From positions 1 through 64,000 of the forward strand of contig NZ_QAOV01000021.1 in NCBI RefSeq assembly GCF_003050925.1: 64,000 bases of DNA, given 5' to 3'. Numbering within the stretch: position 1 is the stretch's first letter; every line of letters starts with the position of its first letter. A program made the translations under genes and the position numbers. Source of the stretch: Pseudomonas sp. GV085. Its GTDB lineage: Bacteria; Pseudomonadota; Gammaproteobacteria; Pseudomonadales; Pseudomonadaceae. A model generated the notes under the pieces. The model was not told where the DNA came from, made no database searches, and saw nothing but the letters and a program-made list of their open reading frames with translations. Of the stretch, positions 25,121 to 33,181 are shown piece by piece.

Positions 25121-26328
25121 TTGCGCAAACGCATCAACTCCGGCAAGCCGATCTTGAGCAACCGCGCCGTCCGGCTCTTCGCCAGCGCCTCGATGCCCTC
25201 ATGCTCGCTCAGGCGCGCCAGCTGCGCCGCCATGTTCATCACCAGCGATTCGCGCGAGTAAACCCCGCCACCGAGCTGGTAGGCCGCCGCAATCAGCTCC
25301 CGCAACTCCAGCGGTAGGCGCCAGCGCGTGCGCAGAGCCGAACCATAGGCCGCGCCATATTCAGCCAGCGCTTCGCCCACCTCCTCCTGCTCATCCAGTT
25401 CGCCGCCGGCCTGTTTCCATTCCTGCAAACAGCGCAGCAACGCCAGATCGCCGAGACGATGCAACATGCCGGCGCAATAGCAGCGCTCCTGATCCAGATC
25501 AAGCAAGCGCGCCAGGGTTCGCGCGTATTCGGCGGTGTGCAGGGACAGTTCCCAGTTACGCTCGGCATAGTCGGCCAATTGCGGATCGCTGAGCCGTGCG
25601 CTGCGCTTGAGCGCCAGCCCGAGAATCAGGTTCATGCTCTGCCCGGTGCCCAGGCGATGCAGTGCCTGGGACAGGGTATGCACAGCGGCACCGTGGTGCT
25701 GGGCCGCGCTGTTGGCAGCGGCGATCAGCACGGCCGTGACCTGCGGATCGGTGCGGATTTCGTCTTCCAGCACCGTCAGGTTGAGGCCATTGGGGTTTAG
25801 GCTGCGTTTGACCGCCACTTGCACGTCGGTCATCAGCGGCGCACCGTCGACCAATTCACGTCGACGCTCCAGATAAACCGACAATGTCATGCCCGGCGCC
25901 AGCGACGGCACTTCGCACGAAACCTCTTCACCGGCGTTCAGCAGTAACCCCTGCAACCGCTGAGTCAGGCTTTCCATGTTCAAGGGCTTGGTCAGGTACG
26001 CGGCCGGCGCCAGCGGCAAGGCCTCGCGCACGCTGGCACTGTCGTTGCGACTGCTCATCAGAATGAACGGCATGGGCGGATTACGTTTGCGCTGGCGGAC
26101 GCTGCGCAGGACATTCAGCCCATCGACGCCCGGCAACTCCCAGTCGGCGATCACCAGGTCATAGGGGTTGGCGGCCAATAGCTCCAGCGCTTGCTGACCA
26201 TCGGCGCACAGATCCAGCCGCGCATCGCAGCGTACGTTCAACAACACTTCCTTGAGCAGATCCCGGGACCAGGGATCGGCCTCGGCAATCAGTACTCTCG
26301 GAACCGCGGGTAAAATGACAGTTGTCAT
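25117..26328 (-). CDS. Response regulator with HDOD domain
   Basis: This 403-residue protein has a receiver domain (about 10-132) with phosphoacceptor Asp62 (VIADWELPG) and the conserved Lys114 (YLTKPL), and a C-terminal HDOD domain (about 180-385). The HDOD part contains AAANSAAQHH, HTLSQALHRLG and AGMLHRLGDLALL, typical of this catalytically unproven HD-related family. Such proteins often act in c-di-GMP or stress signalling. No histidine kinase is adjacent. It is convergent with the diguanylate cyclase. Confidence 0.9.
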   Translation of the reverse strand: MTTVILPAVPRVLIAEADPWSRDLLKEVLLNVRCDARLDLCADGQQALELLAANPYDLVIADWELPGVDGLNVLRSVRQRKRNPPMPFILMSSRNDSASVREALPLAPAAYLTKPLNMESLTQRLQGLLLNAGEEVSCEVPSLAPGMTLSVYLERRRELVDGAPLMTDVQVAVKRSLNPNGLNLTVLEDEIRTDPQVTAVLIAAANSAAQHHGAAVHTLSQALHRLGTGQSMNLILGLALKRSARLSDPQLADYAERNWELSLHTAEYARTLARLLDLDQERCYCAGMLHRLGDLALLRCLQEWKQAGGELDEQEEVGEALAEYGAAYGSALRTRWRLPLELRELIAAAYQLGGGVYSRESLVMNMAAQLARLSEHEGIEALAKSRTARLLKIGLPELMRLRK

Positions 26329-26404
26329 ACAGCTCTCCCTGGCAATGCTGGAACCTTAGCCAATGCTGGCCATTCGATACAGCGCTAATGGGGTTCCAGG
26401 GGCA

Positions 26405-26432
26405 TGAAAAAACCCGCCGAAGCGGGTTTTTT
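26405..26432 (-). terminator. Rho-independent terminator after gabT
   Basis: An AAAACCCGC/GCGGGTTTT hairpin with flanking A and T runs lies 24 nt past the gabT stop. The stem reads AACCCGCTTCGGCGGGTT on the minus strand. Confidence 0.85.
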
Positions 26433-26455
26433 GTGGATCAGGTCACACTGAGCGA

Positions 26456-27733
26456 TCAGAGCTCGGAGAAGCACTCTTCGATGATCGCCAGACCTTTGTC
26501 CAGTTGCTCGTCCGGCGAGGTCAGCGGTACCAGGACGCGCAGAACGTTGCCGTAGGTGCCGCAGGACAGCAGGATCAGACCCTTGTCGCGAGCCTTGGCC
26601 ACAACGGACGCCACGGCGGCAGCGTTCGGCTTGTGGCTGTCGCCGTTTTCGAACAGCTCGACGGCGATCATCGCGCCCAGGGCACGGACTTCGCCGATCA
26701 CCGGGTACTTGGCCTGGATGGCCTTCAGACCGGTTACCAGACGCTCGCCAACAGCCTTGCAACGATCCAGCAGGTGCTCTTCCTCGAACACTTCCATCAC
26801 GGCCAGGGCCGCGGCGCAAGCGATCGGGCTACCGGCGTAGGTGCCGCCCAGGCCGCCTGGAGCGATGGCGTCCATGTATTCGGCCTTGCCGCACACACCC
26901 GCCAGCGGGAAGCCGCCAGCGATGGATTTGGCGAAGGTGGTCAGGTCGGCGGCAACGCCCATCTGTTCCATGGCGAAGAAGGTGCCGGTACGGCCAGCGC
27001 CAGTCTGTACTTCGTCAGCGATCAGCAGGATGCCGTGTTGGTCGCACAGGGCACGCAGACGCTTCATGAATTCTTTCGGAGCGACGTAGAAACCACCTTC
27101 GCCCTGAACCGGCTCGATGATGATCGCGGCGATGTCTTTCGGCTCGGCGTCGTTCTTGAAGATGCGTTCGATGGAAGCGATCGAGTCGTCGATGCTCACG
27201 CCGTGCAGTTCGTTCGGGTACAGCGCGCGGAAGATGCCGCCTGGCATCAGGCCCATGCCGGCCGAGTAAGGCACGACTTTACCGGTCAGGCCCAGGGTCA
27301 TCATGGTGCGACCGTGGTAAGCGCCGGTGAACGCAATCACGCCGGCACGGCCAGTGGCGGCACGGGCGATCTTGATGGAGTTTTCCACGGCTTCGGAGCC
27401 GGTGGTCACCAGCAGGGTTTTCTTGTCGAAATCACCTGGGACCTTGGCGTTGATTTTTTCGCACACTTCCACGTACGGCTCGTAGGCCAGTACCTGGAAG
27501 CAGGTGTGGGTCAGCTTGTTCAGCTGCTCGGTCACGGCGGCGATGACTTTCGGGTGCAGGTGGCCGGTGTTCAGTACGGCGATACCGCCGGCGAAGTCGA
27601 TGAATTCACGACCTTCAACGTCGGTTACGGTCGCGTTCTTCGCGGAATCGGCGAAAATCGGGTGAATCTGGCCAACACCACGTGGAACAGCAGCGGTACG
27701 GCGGGCCATCAAAGAAGCGTTAGTCTTGCTCAT
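26456..27733 (-). CDS. gabT: 4-aminobutyrate aminotransferase
   Basis: This 425-residue PLP-dependent class-III aminotransferase transfers the amino group of GABA to 2-oxoglutarate, giving succinate semialdehyde. Visible landmarks are GSEAVENSIKIARAATGR, the cofactor motif IIEPVQGEGGFY, LIADEVQTGAGRTG, and the PLP lysine in TFAKSIAGGFPL. The start at 27733 (MSKTNASLM) has GAGG 6 bases upstream and is preferred over the ATG at 27748. It lies 184 nt downstream of gabD on the same strand; together they convert GABA to succinate. Confidence 0.95.
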   Translation of the reverse strand: MSKTNASLMARRTAAVPRGVGQIHPIFADSAKNATVTDVEGREFIDFAGGIAVLNTGHLHPKVIAAVTEQLNKLTHTCFQVLAYEPYVEVCEKINAKVPGDFDKKTLLVTTGSEAVENSIKIARAATGRAGVIAFTGAYHGRTMMTLGLTGKVVPYSAGMGLMPGGIFRALYPNELHGVSIDDSIASIERIFKNDAEPKDIAAIIIEPVQGEGGFYVAPKEFMKRLRALCDQHGILLIADEVQTGAGRTGTFFAMEQMGVAADLTTFAKSIAGGFPLAGVCGKAEYMDAIAPGGLGGTYAGSPIACAAALAVMEVFEEEHLLDRCKAVGERLVTGLKAIQAKYPVIGEVRALGAMIAVELFENGDSHKPNAAAVASVVAKARDKGLILLSCGTYGNVLRVLVPLTSPDEQLDKGLAIIEECFSEL

Positions 27734-27861
27734 ACATTCCTCATTCACCGCTCATCGGGCGGCGTGGTTCAAGGATAAAGCGACGGGGAGCAACGGCGGC
27801 AGCATGCGATGATCGACTGCCACAGCGTTCCCGGCCACCGAGAAAATTCCGGTTTGAAGCG

Positions 27862-27895
27862 GCGCAAAGGGACAGCGCTCTCGTGCCCTTTGCGC
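27862..27895 (-). promoter_or_regulatory. Strong hairpin between gabD and gabT
   Basis: A perfect 10-bp inverted repeat (GCGCAAAGGG/CCCTTTGCGC, 14-nt loop) lies 22 nt past the gabD stop with no T-run behind it. It may be an mRNA-processing or stability element that tunes gabD relative to gabT rather than a full terminator. Confidence 0.5.
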
Positions 27896-27917
27896 TTGAA
27901 GCAATGCTCTTGCTGGC

Positions 27918-29360
27918 TTAGATACCCAGGCAGAGGTATTTGATTTCCAGGTAATCTTCGATGCCGTACTTGGAGCCTTCACGGCCCAGGCCCGAGGCCT
28001 TGATGCCGCCGAACGGCGCGACTTCGTTGGAGATCAACCCGGTGTTGACGCCGACCATGCCGTATTCCAGGGCTTCAGCCACACGGAACACGCGACCCAG
28101 GTCGCGAGCATAGAAGTACGAGGCCAGACCGAACTCGGTGTCGTTGGACATCGCGATCACATCGGCTTCGTCTTTGAAGCGGAACAGCGGAGCCAAGGGA
28201 CCGAAGGTTTCTTCCTTGGCCACGGCAGCGTTATTCGGCACGTTGGTCAGGATGGTCGGCTCGAAGAAGTTACCTTCCATCGGCTTGCCGCCGGACAGCA
28301 CGGTGGCGCCTTTGGAAATGGCGTCGGCAATGTGTTCTTGCACCTTGGCCACGGCTTTTTCGTCGATCAGCGGGCCAGTGGTGGTGCCTGCTTCCAGACC
28401 GTTACCGATCTTGAGCTTGGCCACTGCGGCCTTGAGCTTCTCGGCGAACGCGTCGTAGACCGAATCCTGAATGTACAGGCGGTTGGCGCAGACGCAGGTC
28501 TGGCCGTTGTTGCGGTACTTGGAAATGATCGCGCCTTCGACGGCCTTATCCAGGTCCGCGTCGTCGAACACGATGAACGGCGCGTTGCCGCCCAGCTCCA
28601 GGGACACTTTCTTGATGTCCTTGGCGCATTCCGACATCAGTTGACGACCGATTTCGGTCGAACCGGTGAAGGACAGCTTGCGCACGATCGGGTTGCTGGT
28701 CAGCTCGCTGCCGATGTCGCCGGCGCTGCCGGAAACCACGCTGAACACGCCAGCCGGGATGCCGGCACGCTGGGCCAGTTCGGCCAGGGCGAAGGCGGAA
28801 AACGGAGTTTGCGAAGCAGGCTTGAGCACCATGGTGCAACCGGCGGCCAGGGCCGGGCCGGCTTTACGGGTGATCATTGCAGCCGGGAAGTTCCACGGGG
28901 TGATGGCAGCGGTCACGCCGATTGGCTGCTTGATCACGATCAGGCGCTTGTCTGGCTGGTGGCCCGGAATCACGTCACCGTAGATGCGCTTGGCTTCTTC
29001 GGCGAACCACTCGATGAAGGAAGCGGCGTAAACGATTTCACCCTTGGCTTCGGCCAATGGCTTGCCTTGCTCCAGGGTCATCAGGCGAGCCAGGTCGTCC
29101 TGGTTCTCGATGATCAGTTCGAACCAGCGACGCAGCTTGGTCGCACGTTCCTTGGCGGTCAGTGCACGCCAGGCCGGCAGCGCCTTGTCAGCAGCTTCGA
29201 TCGCACGGCGGGTTTCGGCAGCGCCCATTTTCGGCACGGTACCCAGAATTTCGCCCGTCGCCGGGTTGTTGACCTTGATCGTCTGACCATTGTCCGCATC
29301 AACCCACGCGCCATCGATGAAGGCTTGCTGGCGGAACAACTGGGTGTCTTTAAGCTGCAT
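27918..29360 (-). CDS. gabD: Succinate-semialdehyde dehydrogenase (NADP+)
   Basis: This 480-residue aldehyde dehydrogenase oxidises succinate semialdehyde to succinate. Catalytic features include the cysteine in NGQTCVCANRLY, the general-base glutamate in SLELGGNAPF, and a cofactor loop FTGSTEIGRQL. The sequence resembles E. coli GabD along its full length, including the GLGREGSKYGIEDYLEIKY C-terminus. The start at 29360 has AAGGA 8 bases upstream. It precedes gabT in the same direction. No dedicated regulator gene is adjacent. Confidence 0.95.
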   Translation of the reverse strand: MQLKDTQLFRQQAFIDGAWVDADNGQTIKVNNPATGEILGTVPKMGAAETRRAIEAADKALPAWRALTAKERATKLRRWFELIIENQDDLARLMTLEQGKPLAEAKGEIVYAASFIEWFAEEAKRIYGDVIPGHQPDKRLIVIKQPIGVTAAITPWNFPAAMITRKAGPALAAGCTMVLKPASQTPFSAFALAELAQRAGIPAGVFSVVSGSAGDIGSELTSNPIVRKLSFTGSTEIGRQLMSECAKDIKKVSLELGGNAPFIVFDDADLDKAVEGAIISKYRNNGQTCVCANRLYIQDSVYDAFAEKLKAAVAKLKIGNGLEAGTTTGPLIDEKAVAKVQEHIADAISKGATVLSGGKPMEGNFFEPTILTNVPNNAAVAKEETFGPLAPLFRFKDEADVIAMSNDTEFGLASYFYARDLGRVFRVAEALEYGMVGVNTGLISNEVAPFGGIKASGLGREGSKYGIEDYLEIKYLCLGI

Positions 29361-29707
29361 GTCGGCTTTCCTTAACAGCACCGCAATAAGCGGAGCAAAT
29401 TATGATTGTTGAAAGGCGCCTCGATAGGCTGCCGTCAGGGAAATCATTCACCGGGCTGAAGCACATAAATAGCGCACTGATTCAAATCGCGCGGTTCAGC
29501 ACCCAGAGATGAGCGTTTGAAATCTCAAACGAATCCTAGGATCAAAGGGGGTAAAGGACAATAGCCTGTTCGAAAAAAAGAACGAAAACGACGCTTTTGC
29601 CTATTTTTTCTGATCAACGTAGCAAACGCGCGTTACAGCTTTAAAAAAACGCAGGCGATTCAGCAGCATGGACGCCCGCAGCGCATATGAGTATCATGGC
29701 GCCCGCT
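29361..29707. other. Gap between gabD and tRNA-Arg
   Basis: This 347-nt AT-richer stretch contains the control region of gabD and the promoter for the tRNA. The only structure I can support is the CGTTTGA/TCAAACG inverted repeat at 29514-29531. No gene was recognised. Confidence 0.5.
29514..29531. promoter_or_regulatory. Palindrome upstream of gabD
   Basis: CGTTTGA-GATT-TCAAACG is a perfect 7-bp inverted repeat with a 4-nt centre, about 155 nt upstream of gabD. It could be an operator for a GABA-responsive or other regulator, or a transcript hairpin; no T-run follows. Confidence 0.4.
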
Positions 29708-29784
29708 GCACCAGTAGCTCAGCTGGATAGAGTACTGCCCTCCGAAGGCAGGGGTCGTGGGTTCGAATCCCGCCTGGTGCACCA
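29708..29784 (+). tRNA. tRNA-Arg (anticodon CCG)
   Basis: The 77-nt sequence folds as a cloverleaf. The acceptor stem pairs GCACCAG with CTGGTGC, followed by discriminator A and an encoded CCA. The D-loop has AGCTCAGCTGGATAGAG, the anticodon stem-loop is CTGCC-CTCCGAA-GGCAG (anticodon CCG, reading CGG), and the T-arm has GGTTCGAATCC. A terminator follows. Confidence 0.96.
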
Positions 29785-29800
29785 TACGCTGTAACGAGAA

Positions 29801-29832
29801 AGCCTCAGGCCGTTAGGTCTGGGGCTTTTTTG
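29801..29832 (+). terminator. Terminator after tRNA-Arg
   Basis: AGCCTCAGG pairs with TCTGGGGCT (two G-T pairs), followed by six T's, 16 nt past the tRNA 3' end. Confidence 0.85.
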
Positions 29833-29854
29833 TGGGTGTATGAAGGCTAAGCGC

Positions 29855-30163
29855 CTAATGATCAATGCTGTTTTTTTCAAACAGTCGGGCGATGTCTCTC
29901 GCGCTATGCAGCACGCGTTCGACCTTGATCCCATCGTCCATCAAACAGTAGAAAACCAGATATCGGCCATGGGGAAGCATTCGCAATCCCTTGGCGCAAT
30001 CGTCTCTTGAAACACCCAAACTCGGTTGTTCGATCAATCGTGTGCACTGCATGCGTAGCTCGCCCACAAACGTCCGGGCCCGTTCCGGGTTGTCCCGGGC
30101 GATAAAACGAGCGACTTGCAGCAGATCGTCCCGTGCCAATGCAGAGAAAAGCAATTGCCTCAT
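29855..30163 (-). CDS. ParE/RelE-superfamily toxin
   Basis: This 102-residue protein has the ParE-type fold pattern: FSALARDDLLQVARFIARDN at the start, central LRMLPHGRYLVFYCLMDDGIKVERVLHSARD at the end. ParE toxins typically poison gyrase and RelE toxins cleave mRNA; the two cannot be told apart safely here, but the sequence leans to ParE. Its start overlaps the antitoxin stop by four bases (ATGA). The pair sits 70 nt from the 3' end of tRNA-Arg, a common spot for mobile cargo. Confidence 0.88.
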   Translation of the reverse strand: MRQLLFSALARDDLLQVARFIARDNPERARTFVGELRMQCTRLIEQPSLGVSRDDCAKGLRMLPHGRYLVFYCLMDDGIKVERVLHSARDIARLFEKNSIDH

Positions 30164-30459
30164 GGACGGTTTTGCTCGGCAGCTACCTCATCAATCAGTG
30201 CATCAAGCTCGGCAAACACGGTATCGGCAGCAATGGCCGGACGCGGATCGTTGCGGCTGGCTGCAATGGCTTCACGAAGTTCGGCAGCGTGTAGCCGATC
30301 CAGCAGCTGTTGATAGGCCGCGTGCGGTAAAAGATAGGCGGCTGGGCGATTGTGGTTGAGCACGGCAACAGGTTCAGAACCCGCTTGCTCGATCACCGTG
30401 CTCGGGCTGCGCTTGAGCTCGGTGATGCTGACCGAACGGCTTGCAAGTAGCTGCTCCAT
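30160..30459 (-). CDS. Phd/YefM-type antitoxin
   Basis: This 99-residue protein has the N-terminal Phd/YefM DNA-binding region (SITELKRSPSTVIEQ, then EPVAVLNHNRPAAYLLP) and a C-terminal helix (FAELDALIDEVAAEQ) likely to wrap the toxin. The start at 30459 has GGAG 5 bases upstream; a longer frame to 30582 would run through a terminator and is rejected. It precedes the toxin, as is usual, and probably represses the operon through the repeats at 30469-30489. Confidence 0.88.
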   Translation of the reverse strand: MEQLLASRSVSITELKRSPSTVIEQAGSEPVAVLNHNRPAAYLLPHAAYQQLLDRLHAAELREAIAASRNDPRPAIAADTVFAELDALIDEVAAEQNRP

Positions 30460-30468
30460 GGCGGCTCC

Positions 30469-30489
30469 AAAAAGTACGAAAAAAAGTAC
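30469..30489 (-). promoter_or_regulatory. Direct repeats upstream of the antitoxin gene
   Basis: Two copies of GTACTTTTT (minus-strand reading), 12 nt apart, lie just before the antitoxin ribosome-binding site. They are a candidate autoregulatory operator. Confidence 0.45.
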
Positions 30490-30552
30490 CTTATAGTGTT
30501 CCATTCTCTGCAGGGGGGTCAACGAATCTCCGACCGGTGCTGTCCTGGCCCA

Positions 30553-30578
30553 CAAAAAAACCGCCGAAGCGGTTTTTT
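30553..30578 (-). terminator. Terminator after the small acidic protein gene
   Basis: AACCGC-TTCG-GCGGTT hairpin with T-run on the minus strand (and A-run on the other side) immediately follows the stop codon at 30579. Confidence 0.85.
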
Positions 30579-30788
30579 TCATTCTGTCGTCCAGTCGAAC
30601 TCGTCGTACTCATCATCGTCCTCGTCTTCCTCGAAGAACTCCTCTTCAAGGTCGTCGTCTTCAACAACGTCTTCTTCCGGCTGGTTCAGCAGAAAATCCT
30701 TGCGACTCTCGGTAATCGCTCGCCGCAGTTCTTCACCCTTTTGCGGGCAGTTGAGCATTTGGGCGATGCGGTCGATTTTTTTTGCCAC
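30579..30788 (-). CDS. Small protein with extreme acidic tail, function unknown
   Basis: This 69-residue protein starts at a GTG (MAKKIDRIAQMLNCPQ) with GGAGG five bases upstream, a better signal than that of the ATG at 30848. The first 38 residues are mixed and helical-looking (GEELRRAITESRKDFLL); the last 30 are almost entirely Asp and Glu with a few aromatics, ending DEFDWTTE. No known domain is recognised. Acidic tails can mimic DNA or bind basic proteins, but no function is claimed. It is a monocistronic gene with its own terminator. Confidence 0.75.
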   Translation of the reverse strand: MAKKIDRIAQMLNCPQKGEELRRAITESRKDFLLNQPEEDVVEDDDLEEEFFEEDEDDDEYDEFDWTTE

Positions 30789-30890
30789 GGCATCCTCCAA
30801 CGCATCGGCTATAGCCTGATAGTGCGCGCTTTCGGGTCGGGATGCCAAATTCCCCGAGCACTGCGCACTTCAGTTTATTCCTGAAGACGG

Positions 30891-31451
30891 TTAGCGGTGA
30901 TAGCGCCGCACCACGCTGCTGTTTTTCAGGACGTGACCTTTGATTTTTTCCAGCAGCTGCGCACGGGTCAGGCCGGCGGGCAAGGCGTCCGGGGCCAGGT
31001 CCAGGGCGTAGATCTGGATGATGTAGTGGTGCGCGCTGTCGCCAACGGGTGGGCAGGGGCCGATGTAGCCGGTGGTGTTTTTGCTGTTGGTACCGCCGAC
31101 GCCCTCGAGGCCGGGTTTGGTCCCGGCACCGGCCGGGATCTGGTGGGTAGCGGCCTTGATGCCGTAATGCACCCAGTGATCGACGCCCTGGCCTTTTTGG
31201 CCGTCCGGGTCGTGCATGACGATGGCGTAGCTTTGGGTGGCTGCCGGGCCGGTGTTCCAGTTCAACGCCGGGGAAATGTTGTGTCCACCGCAACCGGCGG
31301 CATCACTGGCGGCGACCGAGGTGAACAGACGGTCATCGGAGACACCGGGAATGTTCAGGGTGAAACGTTCCTGGGCCTGCGCCGGGAACTGCACGCAAAG
31401 GGCGACTGCCAAGGCCGCGAGCCAAGTGTTGATTGAGGTCAATCGGGTCAT
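30891..31451 (-). CDS. YbhB/YbcL-type PEBP (Raf-kinase-inhibitor-like) periplasmic protein
   Basis: This 186-residue protein has a signal peptide (about 1-27, ending AQA before QERFTLNIPG) and the phosphatidylethanolamine-binding-protein fold landmarks GGHNISPALNWN, AIVMHDPDGQKGQGVDHWVHYGI and YIGPCPPVGDSAHHYIIQIYALD. The role of bacterial members is unclear; ligand-binding is assumed from the family. The start at 31451 (MTRLTSIN) is chosen because it yields the signal peptide; a longer frame is possible but would overlap the divergent reductase gene. Confidence 0.88.
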   Translation of the reverse strand: MTRLTSINTWLAALAVALCVQFPAQAQERFTLNIPGVSDDRLFTSVAASDAAGCGGHNISPALNWNTGPAATQSYAIVMHDPDGQKGQGVDHWVHYGIKAATHQIPAGAGTKPGLEGVGGTNSKNTTGYIGPCPPVGDSAHHYIIQIYALDLAPDALPAGLTRAQLLEKIKGHVLKNSSVVRRYHR

Positions 31452-31590
31452 ACCGGAGCACCTTGTGCGTGTTGGGCCGTCGTCGGCGTGCAAACTATAG
31501 CCGGACCGTTCACGCCGTGGCAGGGGCAATTGGCTGAACCTCGCGATAAGTACCAGACTCATAAGTGAAACGTCTGTCTGGAGAGTAATC

Positions 31591-33120
31591 ATGACTCTGC
31601 ATCGCGTTGCGCGTGTGGCCAATGTGCCCGAAGACCGGGGTCTGGAAGTGCAGGTCCAGGACAGCAAGATCCTGCTGTTGCGGGCCGGTGAGCAACTGCG
31701 CGCGTATCAGGCCGAATGCCCTCATGCCGGAGCCCCGCTGGCTGACGGTGCGGTATGCAACGGGCGCCTGACTTGTCCGTGGCACAAGGCGCAGTTTCGG
31801 ATCGAGGATGGCGGGCTGTGTGAACCGCCAGCCCTGGACAGCCTCAAGCGCTATCCCCTCGAAGTCCGTGACGGCGACATCTGGGTCGGCGACCAGCCGT
31901 TGCCGGACGCCCACACGCCTCCGGCCGACGATCCACGAACCTTCATTATTATCGGCGCTGGCGCGGCAGGTACGGCGGCGGCAGCGGCGTTGCGCGAGAA
32001 AGGTTTCGGCGGCCGGTTGCTGTTGATCGACCGCGAAGCCGACGCCGGATACGACCGCACCGCGCTGAGCAAATACGTGATCGCCGGTGAGATGCCGCTG
32101 CACGAAGTCCCGCCGCTGCGCGACGAGGACTTTTACCGCGAGCAGCGGATCGAGCGCCTGCGAGGCGAAGTGGCAAGCCTGGATGCGCCAAACAGGACGC
32201 TGCGGCTGACTGACGGCCAATCACTGACATACGACGCCGCGCTGCTGGCCACCGGCGGTGTACCCAATCCGTTGCCGCTACCCGGCGCCGACCTGCCGCA
32301 AGTGTTCGTCTTACGCTCCAAAGCCCATGCACAGCAGATTCTGGACAGCGCCAGCGCCGGCCAGCGGGTCGTGATCATCGGCAACAGTTTCATTGCCATG
32401 GAGTCCGCCTCGTCCCTGCGCCAGCTTGGCCTGAATGTAACCGTGCTGGCCCGCCACGAAGTACCGTTTGCCAAGCAGTTCGGTGACACGGTCGGCAAGG
32501 CCATTCGCGTGCGGCATGAAGCCAATGGCGTCGTGTTTCATACCCAGGGCAATGCGGCACAGATCGAAGGGACGGGCAAGGTCGAAGCCGTGCGCCTGGA
32601 CAACGGCCAACGCTTGCCGGCCGATCTGGTGCTGGTCGGCATTGGCGTCAAGCCAGCCACTGAGGCCTTCACCGGGCTGCCGAAAGAGCAGGATCACTCG
32701 TTGCGTGTCGACGGCACAATGCGCGTGGCCGACAGCCTCTGGGCGGCTGGCGATATCGCCACCTTCCCGCTGAACAACCAATACCTGCGCATCGAGCACT
32801 GGCGACTGGCCCAGCAGCAAGCACGGATCGCCGCGGCGAATATGCTGGGTGGTGACGAGCATTATCTCGACGTGCCGTTTTTCTGGACCTGGCATTTCGG
32901 CAAAACCTACGACTACCTCGGGCACGCCGAAGCCTGGGACGAGGTCGAGTTCAAGGGCGACCCTTACGATCCACCCTTCATTGGCCTGTTCGGAAATAAC
33001 GGCGTGGTGTCGGCGGCGGTGGCCTGCGAGATGGACCGAGCCATGGCGACGCTCGCCGAGCGGATGAAACAAACGTTGGCATGGGAAGAGGCATGGCGAC
33101 TGATCCGTGACGTTCCCTAG
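31591..33120 (+). CDS. Rieske-FAD/NAD-dependent oxidoreductase (AIFM3-like)
   Basis: This 509-residue protein fuses an N-terminal Rieske [2Fe-2S] domain (CPHAG with Cys43-His45, CPWHK with Cys62-His65) to a class-I FAD/NAD(P) reductase. The FAD motif GAGAAG is at 122-127, the NAD motif lies in VVIIGNSFIAMESASSL (about 250-265), and the second FAD contact is LWAAGDIATFP. It would carry electrons from NAD(P)H to its Rieske centre and on to an unknown partner. No oxygenase gene is adjacent. It is divergent from the PEBP gene, 139 nt apart. Confidence 0.9.
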   Translation: MTLHRVARVANVPEDRGLEVQVQDSKILLLRAGEQLRAYQAECPHAGAPLADGAVCNGRLTCPWHKAQFRIEDGGLCEPPALDSLKRYPLEVRDGDIWVGDQPLPDAHTPPADDPRTFIIIGAGAAGTAAAAALREKGFGGRLLLIDREADAGYDRTALSKYVIAGEMPLHEVPPLRDEDFYREQRIERLRGEVASLDAPNRTLRLTDGQSLTYDAALLATGGVPNPLPLPGADLPQVFVLRSKAHAQQILDSASAGQRVVIIGNSFIAMESASSLRQLGLNVTVLARHEVPFAKQFGDTVGKAIRVRHEANGVVFHTQGNAAQIEGTGKVEAVRLDNGQRLPADLVLVGIGVKPATEAFTGLPKEQDHSLRVDGTMRVADSLWAAGDIATFPLNNQYLRIEHWRLAQQQARIAAANMLGGDEHYLDVPFFWTWHFGKTYDYLGHAEAWDEVEFKGDPYDPPFIGLFGNNGVVSAAVACEMDRAMATLAERMKQTLAWEEAWRLIRDVP

Positions 33121-33125
33121 CGCAA

Positions 33126-33162
33126 AACGCCCGGCGCCTGCACGATGCAGAGGCCGGGCGTT
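33126..33162. terminator. Hairpin between convergent genes
   Basis: A perfect 10-bp inverted repeat (AACGCCCGGC/GCCGGGCGTT) lies between the reductase and the DUF945 gene. It has no long T-run, so terminator function is probable but not certain. Confidence 0.6.
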
Positions 33163-33181
33163 GCCGGGTACAAGGTCGCCG

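Noticed and set aside
30460..30582. A 41-residue N-terminal extension for the Phd-type antitoxin
   Set aside because: The extension would be translated from the terminator of the gene upstream and lacks a ribosome-binding site; the ATG at 30459 has a good one and matches the family start.
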